A DNA stretch of 64,000 bases from Proteiniclasticum sediminis (GTDB lineage: Bacteria; Bacillota; Clostridia; Clostridiales; Clostridiaceae). Below, one piece after another: positions 44,270 through 52,995 of the stretch; the first letter of the stretch is position 1, and each line of letters begins with the position of its first letter. The position numbers were made by a program, and so were the translations under genes. The notes under the pieces are model-generated. The model saw only the letters and a list, made by a program, of their open reading frames with translations. It searched no databases and was not told the DNA's origin. The stretch lies in NCBI RefSeq assembly GCF_018128025.1, contig NZ_JAGSCS010000003.1, positions 62,001-126,000 of the forward strand, given 5' to 3'.

Positions 44270-45622
44270 ATGAGAAGCATCAATGTGATGGAAATCGTGG
44301 AAAAACTAGGCGCACAGCTGTACGGCGACCCAGGGGCAGCCTTTGACAGTGTAGTCATCGATACCCGGAAAGTCGTTTCCGGCAGTTTGTACATCGGCTT
44401 TAAGGGTGAGCGGGTGGACGGAAATACCCTTTATCCCCAGGCCTTTGCCCAAGGGGCCACCGTATGCCTGGTGGAAAATGTCCCCGTGGGGGAGATTCCT
44501 AAAGGGTGTGCACTCCTTCTGGTGAAGAGCACTTATCGGGCCATATTGGACTTGGCCTATTTCTACCGAAAGAGCCTTCCCCTGAAGATCATCGGCATCA
44601 CGGGATCCACGGGTAAAACCTCCACCAAGGATATCCTCCATGGCATGCTGTCGAAGAAGTTCCGTGTGTTCAAGACCAGCGGAAACTTCAACAATGAAAT
44701 CGGCCTTCCGCTCATGATCCTCTCCCTGGATGAGTCCTATGACTATGCGATCCTGGAGATGGGCATGAGTGCCCCTTTGGAAATTCATAATCTGGCCCGG
44801 GTAGCCCAGCCGGATATTGCCGTCATTACGAACATCGGGATTTCCCATATCGAGTTTTTGGGCTCCCAGGAGAATATCCTCCGGGCCAAGATGGAGATCA
44901 CGGACTTTTTCCGCCGGGACAGCCTCCTGGTCCTCAACGGTGACGATGAGTACCTGAGCACCGTCAAGGATAAGCCCTACACCATCCTCCGGGGCGGACT
45001 CCAAAATGGCGATTATGTGGCGCGAAATCTGCAGCTTCAAAAAGCTGCGGTGAGCTTCACCGTGAACAAGGGAAAAGAAACCATCACCATGGATATCCCC
45101 GGGAAGCACAATATTCATAACGGCATCCTCTGCTATATTGTGGCGAAGTCCCTGGGCATGACCGATGCCGAGCTTCATGAGATCCATGTGGAAAAAAGCA
45201 AAATGCGAATGGATCTTTTGGACCTTCACCGTCTCACGGTCATTAATGACTGTTACAACGCCAATCCCGACTCCATGAAATCGGCCTTGGATTATCTCTC
45301 CACCCTGGAGGGAAGAAAAGTGGCCATCCTGGGGACCATGCGGGAGCTGGGGGATGAATCCCTGGAAGCCCACCAGATGGTGGCTCGCTTTGCCAAGGAA
45401 AAGCAGATCGATACGGTGATGGTGGTGGGGGAATACGACAAAGCCATGATGGAGATTCTGGGCGAAAACGCCCTGGGCTTTGCCACCTTTGAAGAGGCAG
45501 CGGCGAAGCTCCATGAGGTGCTGAAACCCCAGGATACGGTGCTGCTGAAAGCATCTCGAGGCATGGCCTTTGAACGGTTCCTGCCCATTCTGGAAGAATT
45601 TGGAGGTGGACGTCATGAATAG
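44270..45622 (+). CDS. murF: UDP-N-acetylmuramoyl-tripeptide--D-alanyl-D-alanine ligase
   Basis: Cytosolic Mur ligase that adds D-Ala-D-Ala to complete the pentapeptide precursor; 450 residues. N-terminal MurF-type domain with DSVVIDTRKV, ATP site GITGSTGKTSTKD (about 108-120), Mur ligase middle domain with ILEMGMS and a C-terminal domain with NDCYNANPDSMKSAL. ATG 44270 follows GAGGG. First gene of the second dcw unit; murE does not precede it, contrary to the usual order. Confidence 0.97.
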   Translation: MRSINVMEIVEKLGAQLYGDPGAAFDSVVIDTRKVVSGSLYIGFKGERVDGNTLYPQAFAQGATVCLVENVPVGEIPKGCALLLVKSTYRAILDLAYFYRKSLPLKIIGITGSTGKTSTKDILHGMLSKKFRVFKTSGNFNNEIGLPLMILSLDESYDYAILEMGMSAPLEIHNLARVAQPDIAVITNIGISHIEFLGSQENILRAKMEITDFFRRDSLLVLNGDDEYLSTVKDKPYTILRGGLQNGDYVARNLQLQKAAVSFTVNKGKETITMDIPGKHNIHNGILCYIVAKSLGMTDAELHEIHVEKSKMRMDLLDLHRLTVINDCYNANPDSMKSALDYLSTLEGRKVAILGTMRELGDESLEAHQMVARFAKEKQIDTVMVVGEYDKAMMEILGENALGFATFEEAAAKLHEVLKPQDTVLLKASRGMAFERFLPILEEFGGGRHE

Positions 45623-46562
45623 TCCTTTCCTGCCTTTGCTGCTGGCGCTCATTCTGGCCGCCACCTCAGGCTCCACCATCATCAAAAAGCTGAAGGAGTT
45701 CAAGTTTGGCCAAAATGTCCGGACCGATGGACCCCAGAGCCATTTGTCCAAGCAGGGGATTCCCTCCATGGGCGGCCTGATTTTTCTGCTGTCCTCCTCC
45801 TTTGTGGCCATCCTCATGTCCGGATTCAGCCTCACCGTCATACTCATGGTGCTGGTCATGCTGAGTTTTGGGCTCATCGGGTTTTTGGACGACTACCTCA
45901 AGGTAAAGAAGAAATCCTCCGATGGCCTCAGCGCCAAACAGAAAATGCTGCTTCTCCTTCTTTTCGGTCTTTTGGCCGGGGGAGTTCTCTATGGCCAACT
46001 GGAGCTCAGCGCCCTGAAGATTCCTTTCACCTCCTGGTCCTGGGAACTGGGCATTTTCTACATTCCCTTTGTGGTGATCTTCTTCGCCGCGGTGACCAAT
46101 GCGGTGAATCTCACCGATGGGATCGATGGGCTGTCCTCCTCCGTGACCATCGCTGCCTTGCTCTTCTTTGCCCTGGTGGCGGCACGAAACGGCCAAAAGG
46201 ATATCCTCGTCTTTGCCATGGCCCTCATGGGCGGCCTGGGGGGTTTTCTCTTCTTCAACTTCTATCCGGCCAAGGTCTTCATGGGAGACACCGGATCTCT
46301 GGCCCTGGGCGGGGCCTTGGGAATTCTGGCGCTGCTGACCCAGACGGAGCTTTTCCTCCTTCTTGTAGGCATTGTCTACGTGGTGGAAACCTTGTCGGTG
46401 ATCCTGCAGGTGGCCTGGTTCAAACGCACGGGTAAACGGATCTTCAGGATGGCGCCCATTCATCATCACTTTGAAGCATTGGGATGGAAAGAAACGAAAA
46501 TCGTGGCGGTATTCACAGGAATCACCCTCTTCATGGTGGCAGTGTCTTACTTCCTTTCCTAG
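45615..46562 (+). CDS. mraY: Phospho-N-acetylmuramoyl-pentapeptide-transferase
   Basis: Membrane enzyme making lipid I; 315 residues from ATG 45615 with GGAGGTGGA, overlapping murF by 8 bases. About ten helices. Motifs: IPSMGGL, FLDDYLKV (Asp pair), NAVNLTDGIDGL, GDTGSLALGG and PIHHHFEALGW. Followed by ftsW without murD. Confidence 0.98.
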   Translation: MNSPFLPLLLALILAATSGSTIIKKLKEFKFGQNVRTDGPQSHLSKQGIPSMGGLIFLLSSSFVAILMSGFSLTVILMVLVMLSFGLIGFLDDYLKVKKKSSDGLSAKQKMLLLLLFGLLAGGVLYGQLELSALKIPFTSWSWELGIFYIPFVVIFFAAVTNAVNLTDGIDGLSSSVTIAALLFFALVAARNGQKDILVFAMALMGGLGGFLFFNFYPAKVFMGDTGSLALGGALGILALLTQTELFLLLVGIVYVVETLSVILQVAWFKRTGKRIFRMAPIHHHFEALGWKETKIVAVFTGITLFMVAVSYFLS

Positions 46563-46571
46563 GAGGCTAAC

Positions 46572-47741
46572 ATGGTACAGACAAAAGAAAAGGCGGTCCG
46601 GAATACAAAACCTTCTTCCCGGCGAAAGAGCCGGCGAAAATACCAGGAAGCGGACTTTATGCTGCTGGCGGTTACCGCAGCGTTGGTTCTCTTTGGACTG
46701 CTCATGGTGTACAGTGCCTCCAGCTACGAAAATGTGGTGAAGGGCTTTGCCGCCTATAAAGATGTCATCAAGCAGGGGATCTTTGCCCTGGCGGGCCTGG
46801 CGGTCATGATCTTCATCTTCAGCAATGTGGACTATCACCGGTATACCCTACAGCTGACCAAGTACGGGGTGGTGGTGATCCTCATCCTCAATGTGGCGGT
46901 GATTCTCTTTGATCCCACTAAGGGCGCCAGCCGCTGGATCAAGTTTGGCGGAATCTCCTTTCAGCCGTCGGAACTGGCCAAGTTCATCGTGGTGCTCTAC
47001 GCCGCCAATATGCTGAAACGAATGGAAACCTACCGCCGAAGACCCTGGAAGCCCGTGATGAAGGTGTTTCTGGTGGCGGGGCTCTTTGCCGGAGTCATCG
47101 TGCTCCTCCAGAGCAATCTCTCCATTGGTGCCATCGTCCTCATCTCCGCCTTCGTGCTGATCTTCCTTTCCGGAGCCTCCCTACTCCATGTGGGATTTCT
47201 CGCGGCCCTGGGCTTTGCCGGACTCCTCATGGCGTTGCTCTTTGAACCCTATCGGATGGCCCGCCTCATGAGCTTCATGAAGCCCTTTGAGGATGCCCAG
47301 GGGGACGGGCACCAGCTGGTCCAGTCCCTGTACGCCCTCACCGGCGGCGGATTCTTTGGCCGGGGGCTCGGCATGTCCCGGATGAAAGCCTTCTGGCTTC
47401 CCGAGGCCCACAATGACTTCATCTTTGCCGTGGTGGTGGAAGAACTGGGTTTCCTCGGCGGATTCATCCTGATTCTTCTCATTCTGCTTCTCATCTTTTC
47501 GGGAATCCGCATCGCCATGAAGGCCCAGGATACCTTTGGACGGCTCCTGGCCATGGGGATCACCACCGTCTTTGCTCTGCAGTCCCTGATCAACATCGCG
47601 GTGGTCATCGGCGCATTTCCCGTCACCGGGGTCACCTTGCCCTTCATCAGCGCCGGGGGGACCTCCCTCATGGTCAATCTCGCCGCCGTGGGAATCCTGC
47701 TCAATATTTCCCGGCAGAAAGCACCGGCTAAAACCGCCTAA
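46572..47741 (+). CDS. ftsW: Septal peptidoglycan polymerase FtsW (SEDS family)
   Basis: Ten-helix glycosyltransferase that polymerises lipid II with FtsI; 389 residues. Basic 25-residue cytosolic start, then LLMVYSASSYE, the GASRWIKFGGISFQPSELAK segment and the long external loop with GDGHQLVQSLYALTGGG and AHNDFIFAVVVEELGF, which includes the catalytic-Asp region. Position in the dcw cluster separates it from RodA/SpoVE. ATG 46572 follows AGGAGG. Confidence 0.95.
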   Translation: MVQTKEKAVRNTKPSSRRKSRRKYQEADFMLLAVTAALVLFGLLMVYSASSYENVVKGFAAYKDVIKQGIFALAGLAVMIFIFSNVDYHRYTLQLTKYGVVVILILNVAVILFDPTKGASRWIKFGGISFQPSELAKFIVVLYAANMLKRMETYRRRPWKPVMKVFLVAGLFAGVIVLLQSNLSIGAIVLISAFVLIFLSGASLLHVGFLAALGFAGLLMALLFEPYRMARLMSFMKPFEDAQGDGHQLVQSLYALTGGGFFGRGLGMSRMKAFWLPEAHNDFIFAVVVEELGFLGGFILILLILLLIFSGIRIAMKAQDTFGRLLAMGITTVFALQSLINIAVVIGAFPVTGVTLPFISAGGTSLMVNLAAVGILLNISRQKAPAKTA

Positions 47742-47777
47742 GTCGCGGAAATCATCCGAGCAAAAGGAGGTGTTCCC

Positions 47778-48587
47778 ATGGGACTTCAGGAAATTCAGGA
47801 ACGGCTTAAAAAGAAAAAACGAAAAAGACGGCGCAGGATCCTGACGATGCTTCTTCTCCTTCTGCTCACGGGGGCGGGGATCTTCTTCCTGAAATCGCCG
47901 ATGTTTCAGCTTCAGTCCGTGACCATCGTGGGACCGGAGAAAATCCCGGAAGGGGTCCTGACGGCAGAAGTCAATGCCCTGGTGGGGCAGAACATCCTCT
48001 TGGCCGATCTGGATCCGGTGAAAGCGGTCTTGGAAAGCCAAGCCTACTTTGACCAGCTGCGAGTGGAGCGCAAGTTTCCCCAGGGGATGGTCCTCGTCAT
48101 CACGGAGCGCAAGGCGGAAGTGAATTACCTTCTGGGCGGAATCAACAGTCTCCTCACCCGGGAAGGGATCCTTCTGGAGGTGGGGGCGAATCGGCTGGAA
48201 GAAGGGCTGACGCTGCTGGATGAAAAGGAGCTGCCGCCTCTTGGCCAGTATCTCTATGCCGATGATCCCGAGAAAGCCAAGCTCCTCGCTTCCTTCCGGG
48301 ATCTCCAGGAACGCAACGTCAGCACCGTGGCTTTCCAGGATCTGGATCTTCGGGATCTGCGCAATCTGAAAACCCATTTTGGGAATCTGGAAATCCGGCT
48401 GGGATATCCCGATTCCCTCCAGGAGAAGCTCAATGCCGCCATCAACATCATCGAAGGCGCTGCGCTTCAGGGAATCACCGGGTACATCGATCTGGCGGAT
48501 CTGAAGAGTCCTGTGGTCTTTGATGAGCAGCGTGTACTCACTCCCGCAGAGACGCCTTCGGAACCCCTAGAGACGCCCCAGAACTGA
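47778..48587 (+). CDS. divIB: Cell division protein FtsQ/DivIB
   Basis: Bitopic division protein, 269 residues: very basic cytosolic start (KKKKRKRRRR), one helix (about 22-40), a POTRA domain (FQLQSVTIVGPEKIPEGVL to about 110) and a beta domain ending near 235. Partner of FtsL and DivIC/FtsB at the septum. ATG 47778 follows AAAGGAGG. murG and murB, frequent upstream neighbours, are absent. Confidence 0.93.
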   Translation: MGLQEIQERLKKKKRKRRRRILTMLLLLLLTGAGIFFLKSPMFQLQSVTIVGPEKIPEGVLTAEVNALVGQNILLADLDPVKAVLESQAYFDQLRVERKFPQGMVLVITERKAEVNYLLGGINSLLTREGILLEVGANRLEEGLTLLDEKELPPLGQYLYADDPEKAKLLASFRDLQERNVSTVAFQDLDLRDLRNLKTHFGNLEIRLGYPDSLQEKLNAAINIIEGAALQGITGYIDLADLKSPVVFDEQRVLTPAETPSEPLETPQN

Positions 48588-48612
48588 ACCGAGTCAGAAG
48601 AAGAGGATTACT

Positions 48613-49332
48613 ATGAAAAAGAAAACCACCCAGTTCGTCATTGCCCTTGTTTTCGTTATTTTGGGATTCCTGCTGGCCTACCAGTACAAGCAGCTGAAGG
48701 ATCCCGTGCGGAAGCTCACCGTTCAGGAAACGGAGGATCTTCTCCATGAGATTGAGCTGATCCAGAAGGAAAAGGAGAATCTGAAAACCGAAAACAGCAA
48801 GCTGCAGGAAGATCTGAAATCCTACGAGGAGGGCATGGCCTCGGAAAGCGCCATTAACCGGACGCTGAAGGAAGAGCTGGACAAGACACGGCTGATCCTG
48901 GGACTGGTGGATGTCAAGGGCCCCGGTCTCGTCATCACCCTTTCGCCCACGGATCCGGTGCTGAATCCCGGAACCTTCGAGTATCTGACGGATCTGGAGC
49001 TGGTCTACATCATCAATGAGCTGAAGTTCGCCGGCGCGGAAGCCATCAGCATCAATGATCAGCGTCTTTCGCTCCAGGCAGGGATCAAATCCAGTGCCAA
49101 CAACAGCTACATCCTGCTGTCGGATTTCAAAATCTCCCCCAAGGAAGCCATCACCATCAAAGCCATCGGGGATAAAAACAAGCTCTACAGCGCCATGAGC
49201 TTCAACGGCGCCATGGACTACAACGCCCTGATCTTCTACGATATCCGCTTCCAGCCGGAAAATGAGCTGATTCTTCAAAAGATCGGAAATCCCCTGTCCA
49301 CATCCTTTATCACCGAGGAGGAAACACCATGA
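48613..49332 (+). CDS. DUF881 family protein, first copy (YlxW/YlxX-like)
   Basis: 239 residues: one N-terminal helix, a coiled coil (about 40-95) and the DUF881 domain (KGPGLVITLSPTD ... ELKFAGAEAISINDQRL). Such proteins sit beside divIB and sbp in Bacillota and are thought to be envelope proteins linked to division; the biochemical role is unknown. Overlaps the next gene by ATGA. Confidence 0.93.
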   Translation: MKKKTTQFVIALVFVILGFLLAYQYKQLKDPVRKLTVQETEDLLHEIELIQKEKENLKTENSKLQEDLKSYEEGMASESAINRTLKEELDKTRLILGLVDVKGPGLVITLSPTDPVLNPGTFEYLTDLELVYIINELKFAGAEAISINDQRLSLQAGIKSSANNSYILLSDFKISPKEAITIKAIGDKNKLYSAMSFNGAMDYNALIFYDIRFQPENELILQKIGNPLSTSFITEEETP

Positions 49333-49688
49333 TTGTGATAATGGGTCTCTTGCTGGGCCTGGTCCTGGGCCTGGTGCTGGATATTCGGATTCCGGACATC
49401 TACTCCACCTATCTCACCGTGGCGATCTTAGCCTGCCTGGACTCCGTGCTGGGAGCCTTGAAGGCCTACCTGGGGAAAACCTTTGACAACCTGGTCTTCA
49501 TCTCCGGATTCTTCGGCAATGCGGTCATCGCCGTGATGCTGACGTACTTAGGCGACAAACTGGGTCTCCCCATGTATCTGGCAGCGGTGGTGGTCTTTGG
49601 AGGACGCCTCTTCAACAACTTTGCGGTGATCCGCCGGCTCCTTTTGGAGCGATGGGTGAAGAGGAGAAGCCATGAACCTGTGGAGTAA
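49329..49688 (+). CDS. sbp: Small basic protein Sbp (DUF1290)
   Basis: 119-residue membrane protein with about four helices; DUF1290 signature LDIRIPDIYSTYLTVAILACLDS and GNAVIAVMLTYLGDKLG. Named sbp in B. subtilis, where it sits just before ftsA-ftsZ. Here it is sandwiched between two DUF881 genes, overlapping both (4 and 17 bases). Confidence 0.95.
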   Translation: MIVIMGLLLGLVLGLVLDIRIPDIYSTYLTVAILACLDSVLGALKAYLGKTFDNLVFISGFFGNAVIAVMLTYLGDKLGLPMYLAAVVVFGGRLFNNFAVIRRLLLERWVKRRSHEPVE

Positions 49689-50391
49689 ACTTGGCGTTTT
49701 CCTTGGGGCGGTGCTCCTGGGCACCGGGCTGGCCATGACCTTCCATATTGCCCTGGGAAGCGACAGTCTCCTCCTGGTTCAGGCGGACTATGCCGATGCC
49801 GAAGCCTATAAGGAATGGCTTCTCCAGGAGCTTTCCGAAGAGCAGCGGATTCAGAAGGATCTCCAGGCCAAACTCACCGCCATTGAAGAAAGCAGCAAAA
49901 CCAGCACCGGCACCCGCATAGCCATGGAGGAAGAGCTTCAGCGCAACCGCAGCCTTTTGGGCTATGCGCCTCTGGAGGGCCCTGGAATTCGCATCGAGCT
50001 CCAGGACGGACTTCCCAAGGAAGGGGAAACAGAAGGTTCCATCGACAGCTGGCTGAGGATCATTCATAATGAAGATATGCTGAAACTGATCAACGAACTG
50101 AAGCTCAGCGGAGCGGAAGCATTAGCCATCAATGGCGAGCGAATCACCGCCACGTCCGAGATCTACTGCAGCTGGGCCTTCATCTCCATCAATGGAAAGA
50201 ATCTTCCCGCCCCCTTTGTGCTTCAGGTGGTGGGGGATCCCGCCGGCCTTGCGGCCTACGGCGAAATGGAGTTCAGTCAGCTTCGGATCATGCGCAATCG
50301 CGGAATATCCGTGAAAGTGACGGAGCAGCATCGCTTGAAGCTGGAAGGCTCGGTACCGCCGATACACCCGGAGTATCTTCAGGAAAATTAA
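49672..50391 (+). CDS. DUF881 family protein, second copy
   Basis: 239 residues, same plan as the first copy: helix (about 7-28), coiled coil and DUF881 domain (LEGPGIRIELQDG ... LKLSGAEALAINGERI). The two copies share order and motif spacing but differ widely, so this is an old duplication. ATG 49672 follows GAGGAG. Ends the membrane part of the cluster; yggS follows 17 bases later. Confidence 0.92.
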   Translation: MNLWSKLGVFLGAVLLGTGLAMTFHIALGSDSLLLVQADYADAEAYKEWLLQELSEEQRIQKDLQAKLTAIEESSKTSTGTRIAMEEELQRNRSLLGYAPLEGPGIRIELQDGLPKEGETEGSIDSWLRIIHNEDMLKLINELKLSGAEALAINGERITATSEIYCSWAFISINGKNLPAPFVLQVVGDPAGLAAYGEMEFSQLRIMRNRGISVKVTEQHRLKLEGSVPPIHPEYLQEN

Positions 50392-50408
50392 GAAAAGGGA
50401 GGTGTCCT

Positions 50409-51071
50409 ATGCAAGACATCCAAGATCATCTGCGGGAAATTCAGCAGGAACTTCCCCCCCACGTTCAGCTCATCGCCGTTTCGAAAACCCGAACACCAGA
50501 AGAGATTCTGGAGGCTTATACCGCGGGAATCCGGGACTTCGGGGAAAACAAGGTGCAGGAGCTGGTGGAGAAATATGAGGCTTTGCCCAAGGATATCCGG
50601 TGGCACTTCATCGGGTCCCTCCAGACCAATAAGGTTCGAAAGCTGATGGGGAAAACCTTCCTCATCCAGTCCCTGGACCGGTGGAACCTGGCCTTGGAAC
50701 TGGAAAAGCGGGCAGGGGACGCCGAGCTCGTCCTGGATGTTCTCCTGGAGGTGAACATCGGGGAGGAGCCCCAGAAGGGGGGCATCATCCCTTCCGATCT
50801 TCCGGACTTCATCGAAAAGATCAAGACACTGAAGCATCTTCGGGTACGAGGCCTCATGGCCATCATTCCCCAGGGGAGCGAAGCCGAAAACCGGGTTCAC
50901 TTCCAGAACATGAACGCCTGGTTTGAGAAACTGAAAAACGAGGAAAGTGAGAGGTTTACCATGGAGATTCTCAGCATGGGGATGTCCATGGACTATAAAA
51001 CCGCGGTGGAGGAAGGTTCCACCATGATTCGAGTTGGTACAAGCATTTTTGGTCAGCGAAACAACGCATAA
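50409..51071 (+). CDS. YggS/YlmE family PLP-binding protein
   Basis: Cytosolic 220-residue PLP homeostasis protein with an alanine-racemase-like barrel. PLP Lys is in LIAVSKTRTPEEIL (about residue 26); FGENKVQEL, WHFIGSLQTNK and the C-terminal SMGMSMDYKTAVEEGSTMIRVG phosphate loop are clear. In B. subtilis it is ylmE, directly before sepF as here. ATG 50409 follows GGAGGTG. Confidence 0.96.
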   Translation: MQDIQDHLREIQQELPPHVQLIAVSKTRTPEEILEAYTAGIRDFGENKVQELVEKYEALPKDIRWHFIGSLQTNKVRKLMGKTFLIQSLDRWNLALELEKRAGDAELVLDVLLEVNIGEEPQKGGIIPSDLPDFIEKIKTLKHLRVRGLMAIIPQGSEAENRVHFQNMNAWFEKLKNEESERFTMEILSMGMSMDYKTAVEEGSTMIRVGTSIFGQRNNA

Positions 51072-51084
51072 GGAGGAAAAGAAA

Positions 51085-51555
51085 ATGGGAAAAATCATGT
51101 CATCCTTCCGAAATATGATGGGCTTCGAAGATGAGGACATCTACGACGAGTACGAAGGCGAAGAGATGGAAGAAGAAGTACAGGAGGAGCCCAAAACCAG
51201 CTACGCACTTCTTAACCGCAAGCGGGAAACCAAGGAGCTGCGTGAACCCAATAAAATTGTAAGTCTCCACGGAAGGAGCCCCAAAGTGCATATTATGAAA
51301 CCATCCACCTTTGATGAAGCGCAGCAGATCTGCGACAGCCTGAAGAATAATGAAATCGTCGTGGTGAACACCACGGGTCTGGAGCCCCGAACGGCCCAGC
51401 GTCTTCTGGATTTTGTGGCTGGTGCCAATTACAGCCTGTCCGGAGACCTCCAGGAAGTGGAAAGCGGGGTCTACATCCTTTCCCCAGCCATGGTGGAAGT
51501 GACCAAGGAGCTGAAGGAGGATCCCGCAGCCAAGGGATTCCTCAACTGGAAGTAA
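51085..51555 (+). CDS. sepF: Cell division protein SepF
   Basis: Membrane-associated anchor for FtsZ that forms rings; 156 residues. N-terminal amphipathic helix (MGKIMSSFRNMMGF), an acidic linker, then the SepF core (KVHIMKPSTFDEAQQICDSL ... FVAGANYSLSGDLQEV). ATG 51085 follows AAGGAGG, 14 bases after yggS. ftsZ, its partner, is not in this window. Its stop overlaps the next ATG (TAATG). Confidence 0.96.
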   Translation: MGKIMSSFRNMMGFEDEDIYDEYEGEEMEEEVQEEPKTSYALLNRKRETKELREPNKIVSLHGRSPKVHIMKPSTFDEAQQICDSLKNNEIVVVNTTGLEPRTAQRLLDFVAGANYSLSGDLQEVESGVYILSPAMVEVTKELKEDPAAKGFLNWK

Positions 51556-52313
51556 TGGAGAAAAATCAGTTTATCCAGGCCTTTCGGGGAGAGGATGCTC
51601 ACCGGATGGCAAAGCTCTATGAGTTTTTGGAGCGCAACCAGTGGCCGGGGGCTGCGGAAGTAACCGATGAATTCTATCCGCCCCCAGTGATCCAGAAGGT
51701 GCTCCTCATGAAAGACTATCCCATGATCCAGGCCCTGGGAGAACCCTACTTTGAACGGCGAGCTTTAGCTGCCGGAGAGGTGGACGATGCTCCTTTGGCC
51801 ATTCTGGAGATCCTGAACAAGGATAAACGGATCGCCCTGGGGCATGGGGACTATCTGGGTGCCCTCATGAGTCTGGGCCTGGCCCGGGAAAAGTTCGGCG
51901 ATGTGTTTCTCCGGGAAGACCGGGCCTTTGTGGTGGTTTTCGCCGCCCACGCCGGTTACTTTTCCCAGGAACTCCATCAAGTGGGACGATGCTCTGTGGA
52001 GACCACGGTGCTCTCCTATGAGGAAGCACTAAGCCTTCTGCAGCCGGAGATGACGGAAAAGGAAGCGGTGATCTCCTCCCTGCGGCTGGATGTGGTGGTG
52101 GCGGAGATTGCCCGGATTTCTCGCTCCAAAGCCTTGGAACTTCTCCAGCGAGGGCAGGTGCTTCTGAACTATCAGGAAGCCCGGGAGAAAGCGAAAGACG
52201 TCCGTGAGGGGGATACCCTCACCATCCGGGGCAAGGGAAAGTTCAAAATCGGCAAAATCCTGGGAACCACCCAGAAAGGCAACCTGAGAATCAGTTACGC
52301 AAAATTTGAATAG
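51555..52313 (+). CDS. ylmH: YlmH, S4-domain RNA-binding protein
   Basis: 252 residues: N-terminal YlmH domain (to about 170) and a C-terminal S4 RNA-binding domain (LRLDVVVAEIARISRSKALELL and following). B. subtilis YlmH is linked to division-cluster context and, recently, to rescue of peptidyl-tRNA on split ribosomes. Conserved place between sepF and divIVA; the usual yggT/ylmG gene between sepF and ylmH is missing. Confidence 0.95.
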   Translation: MEKNQFIQAFRGEDAHRMAKLYEFLERNQWPGAAEVTDEFYPPPVIQKVLLMKDYPMIQALGEPYFERRALAAGEVDDAPLAILEILNKDKRIALGHGDYLGALMSLGLAREKFGDVFLREDRAFVVVFAAHAGYFSQELHQVGRCSVETTVLSYEEALSLLQPEMTEKEAVISSLRLDVVVAEIARISRSKALELLQRGQVLLNYQEAREKAKDVREGDTLTIRGKGKFKIGKILGTTQKGNLRISYAKFE

Positions 52314-52338
52314 GCAGCAAAAAGGGAGGGATGCAATC

Positions 52339-52905
52339 ATGAAAATCACACCCGTAGAAATTACCAATAAGGATTTTAAGCGAACCATGCGCGGATACAG
52401 CACCGACGAGGTGGATGAGTTTCTGGATGAAGTGGTGGAAGACTTTGAAGCACTTTATCGGGAAAACGCCAATCTGAAGGAAAAGCTGGAAAGCTACAAC
52501 GATAAGATTCAGCATTATGCCAATCTGGAGAAAACCCTGCAGAATACGCTGGTTCTCGCCCAGAACACCGCAGAGTCCACCCTTAGCCAGGCGGAGAAGG
52601 AAGCGGAGCATATCATCGAGAGCGCCAAGGACAAGGCCAATGCCATTCTGGAGAACGCCAACCGGGAAACAGAAGCCCTGAAACGGGAGTATGAGAAGTA
52701 CCGGCTGGAATTTGCCAGCTTCAAGATGCGCGTCCTGAATTTCCTGGACAGCCAGATGAATGCCTTTGCCTCCTCTGCGGATGAAATCACCCAGGGAACC
52801 ATCGGAACAGGCTCCCTGAAGGTGGCAGGCATTACGCCCTTCACCCCGGCAGCCTCCCTGGAGGGTTCCGAAGAGGTGGATGATGAAGCGGTTATCCGCG
52901 GGTAG
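52339..52905 (+). CDS. divIVA: DivIVA cell division/polarity protein
   Basis: 188-residue coiled-coil protein that binds curved membrane at septum and poles. N-terminal membrane-binding signature MKITPVEITNKDFKRTMRGY with YSTDEVDEFLDEV, then a long coiled coil (about 25-140) and a disordered tail. ATG 52339 lies eight bases after GGGAGGG. Last gene of this operon. Confidence 0.96.
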   Translation: MKITPVEITNKDFKRTMRGYSTDEVDEFLDEVVEDFEALYRENANLKEKLESYNDKIQHYANLEKTLQNTLVLAQNTAESTLSQAEKEAEHIIESAKDKANAILENANRETEALKREYEKYRLEFASFKMRVLNFLDSQMNAFASSADEITQGTIGTGSLKVAGITPFTPAASLEGSEEVDDEAVIRG

Positions 52906-52918
52906 ACCCAAACCCTGG

Positions 52919-52950
52919 AAGAGACTTTGCCCGGCAAGGTCTCTTTTGTT
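52919..52950 (+). terminator. Terminator after divIVA
   Basis: AAGAGAC-T-TTGCC / GGCAA-G-GTCTCTT stem with one mismatch, followed by TTTTGTT. Confidence 0.8.
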
Positions 52951-52977
52951 GTTCTGACGGAGCTCCTGTGTTAAGAT
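52949..52977 (+). promoter_or_regulatory. Promoter of the aroB operon
   Basis: TTGTTC (52949-52954), 17 bases, TAAGAT (52972-52977) with extended -10 TG at 52969-52970. Starts at the end of the divIVA terminator. Confidence 0.6.
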
Positions 52978-52995
52978 AACCTGTGAAAGGATGGT

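Noticed and set aside
44306-45877. 523-codon open frame antisense to murF/mraY
   Set aside because: Shadow frame spanning two real genes on the other strand.
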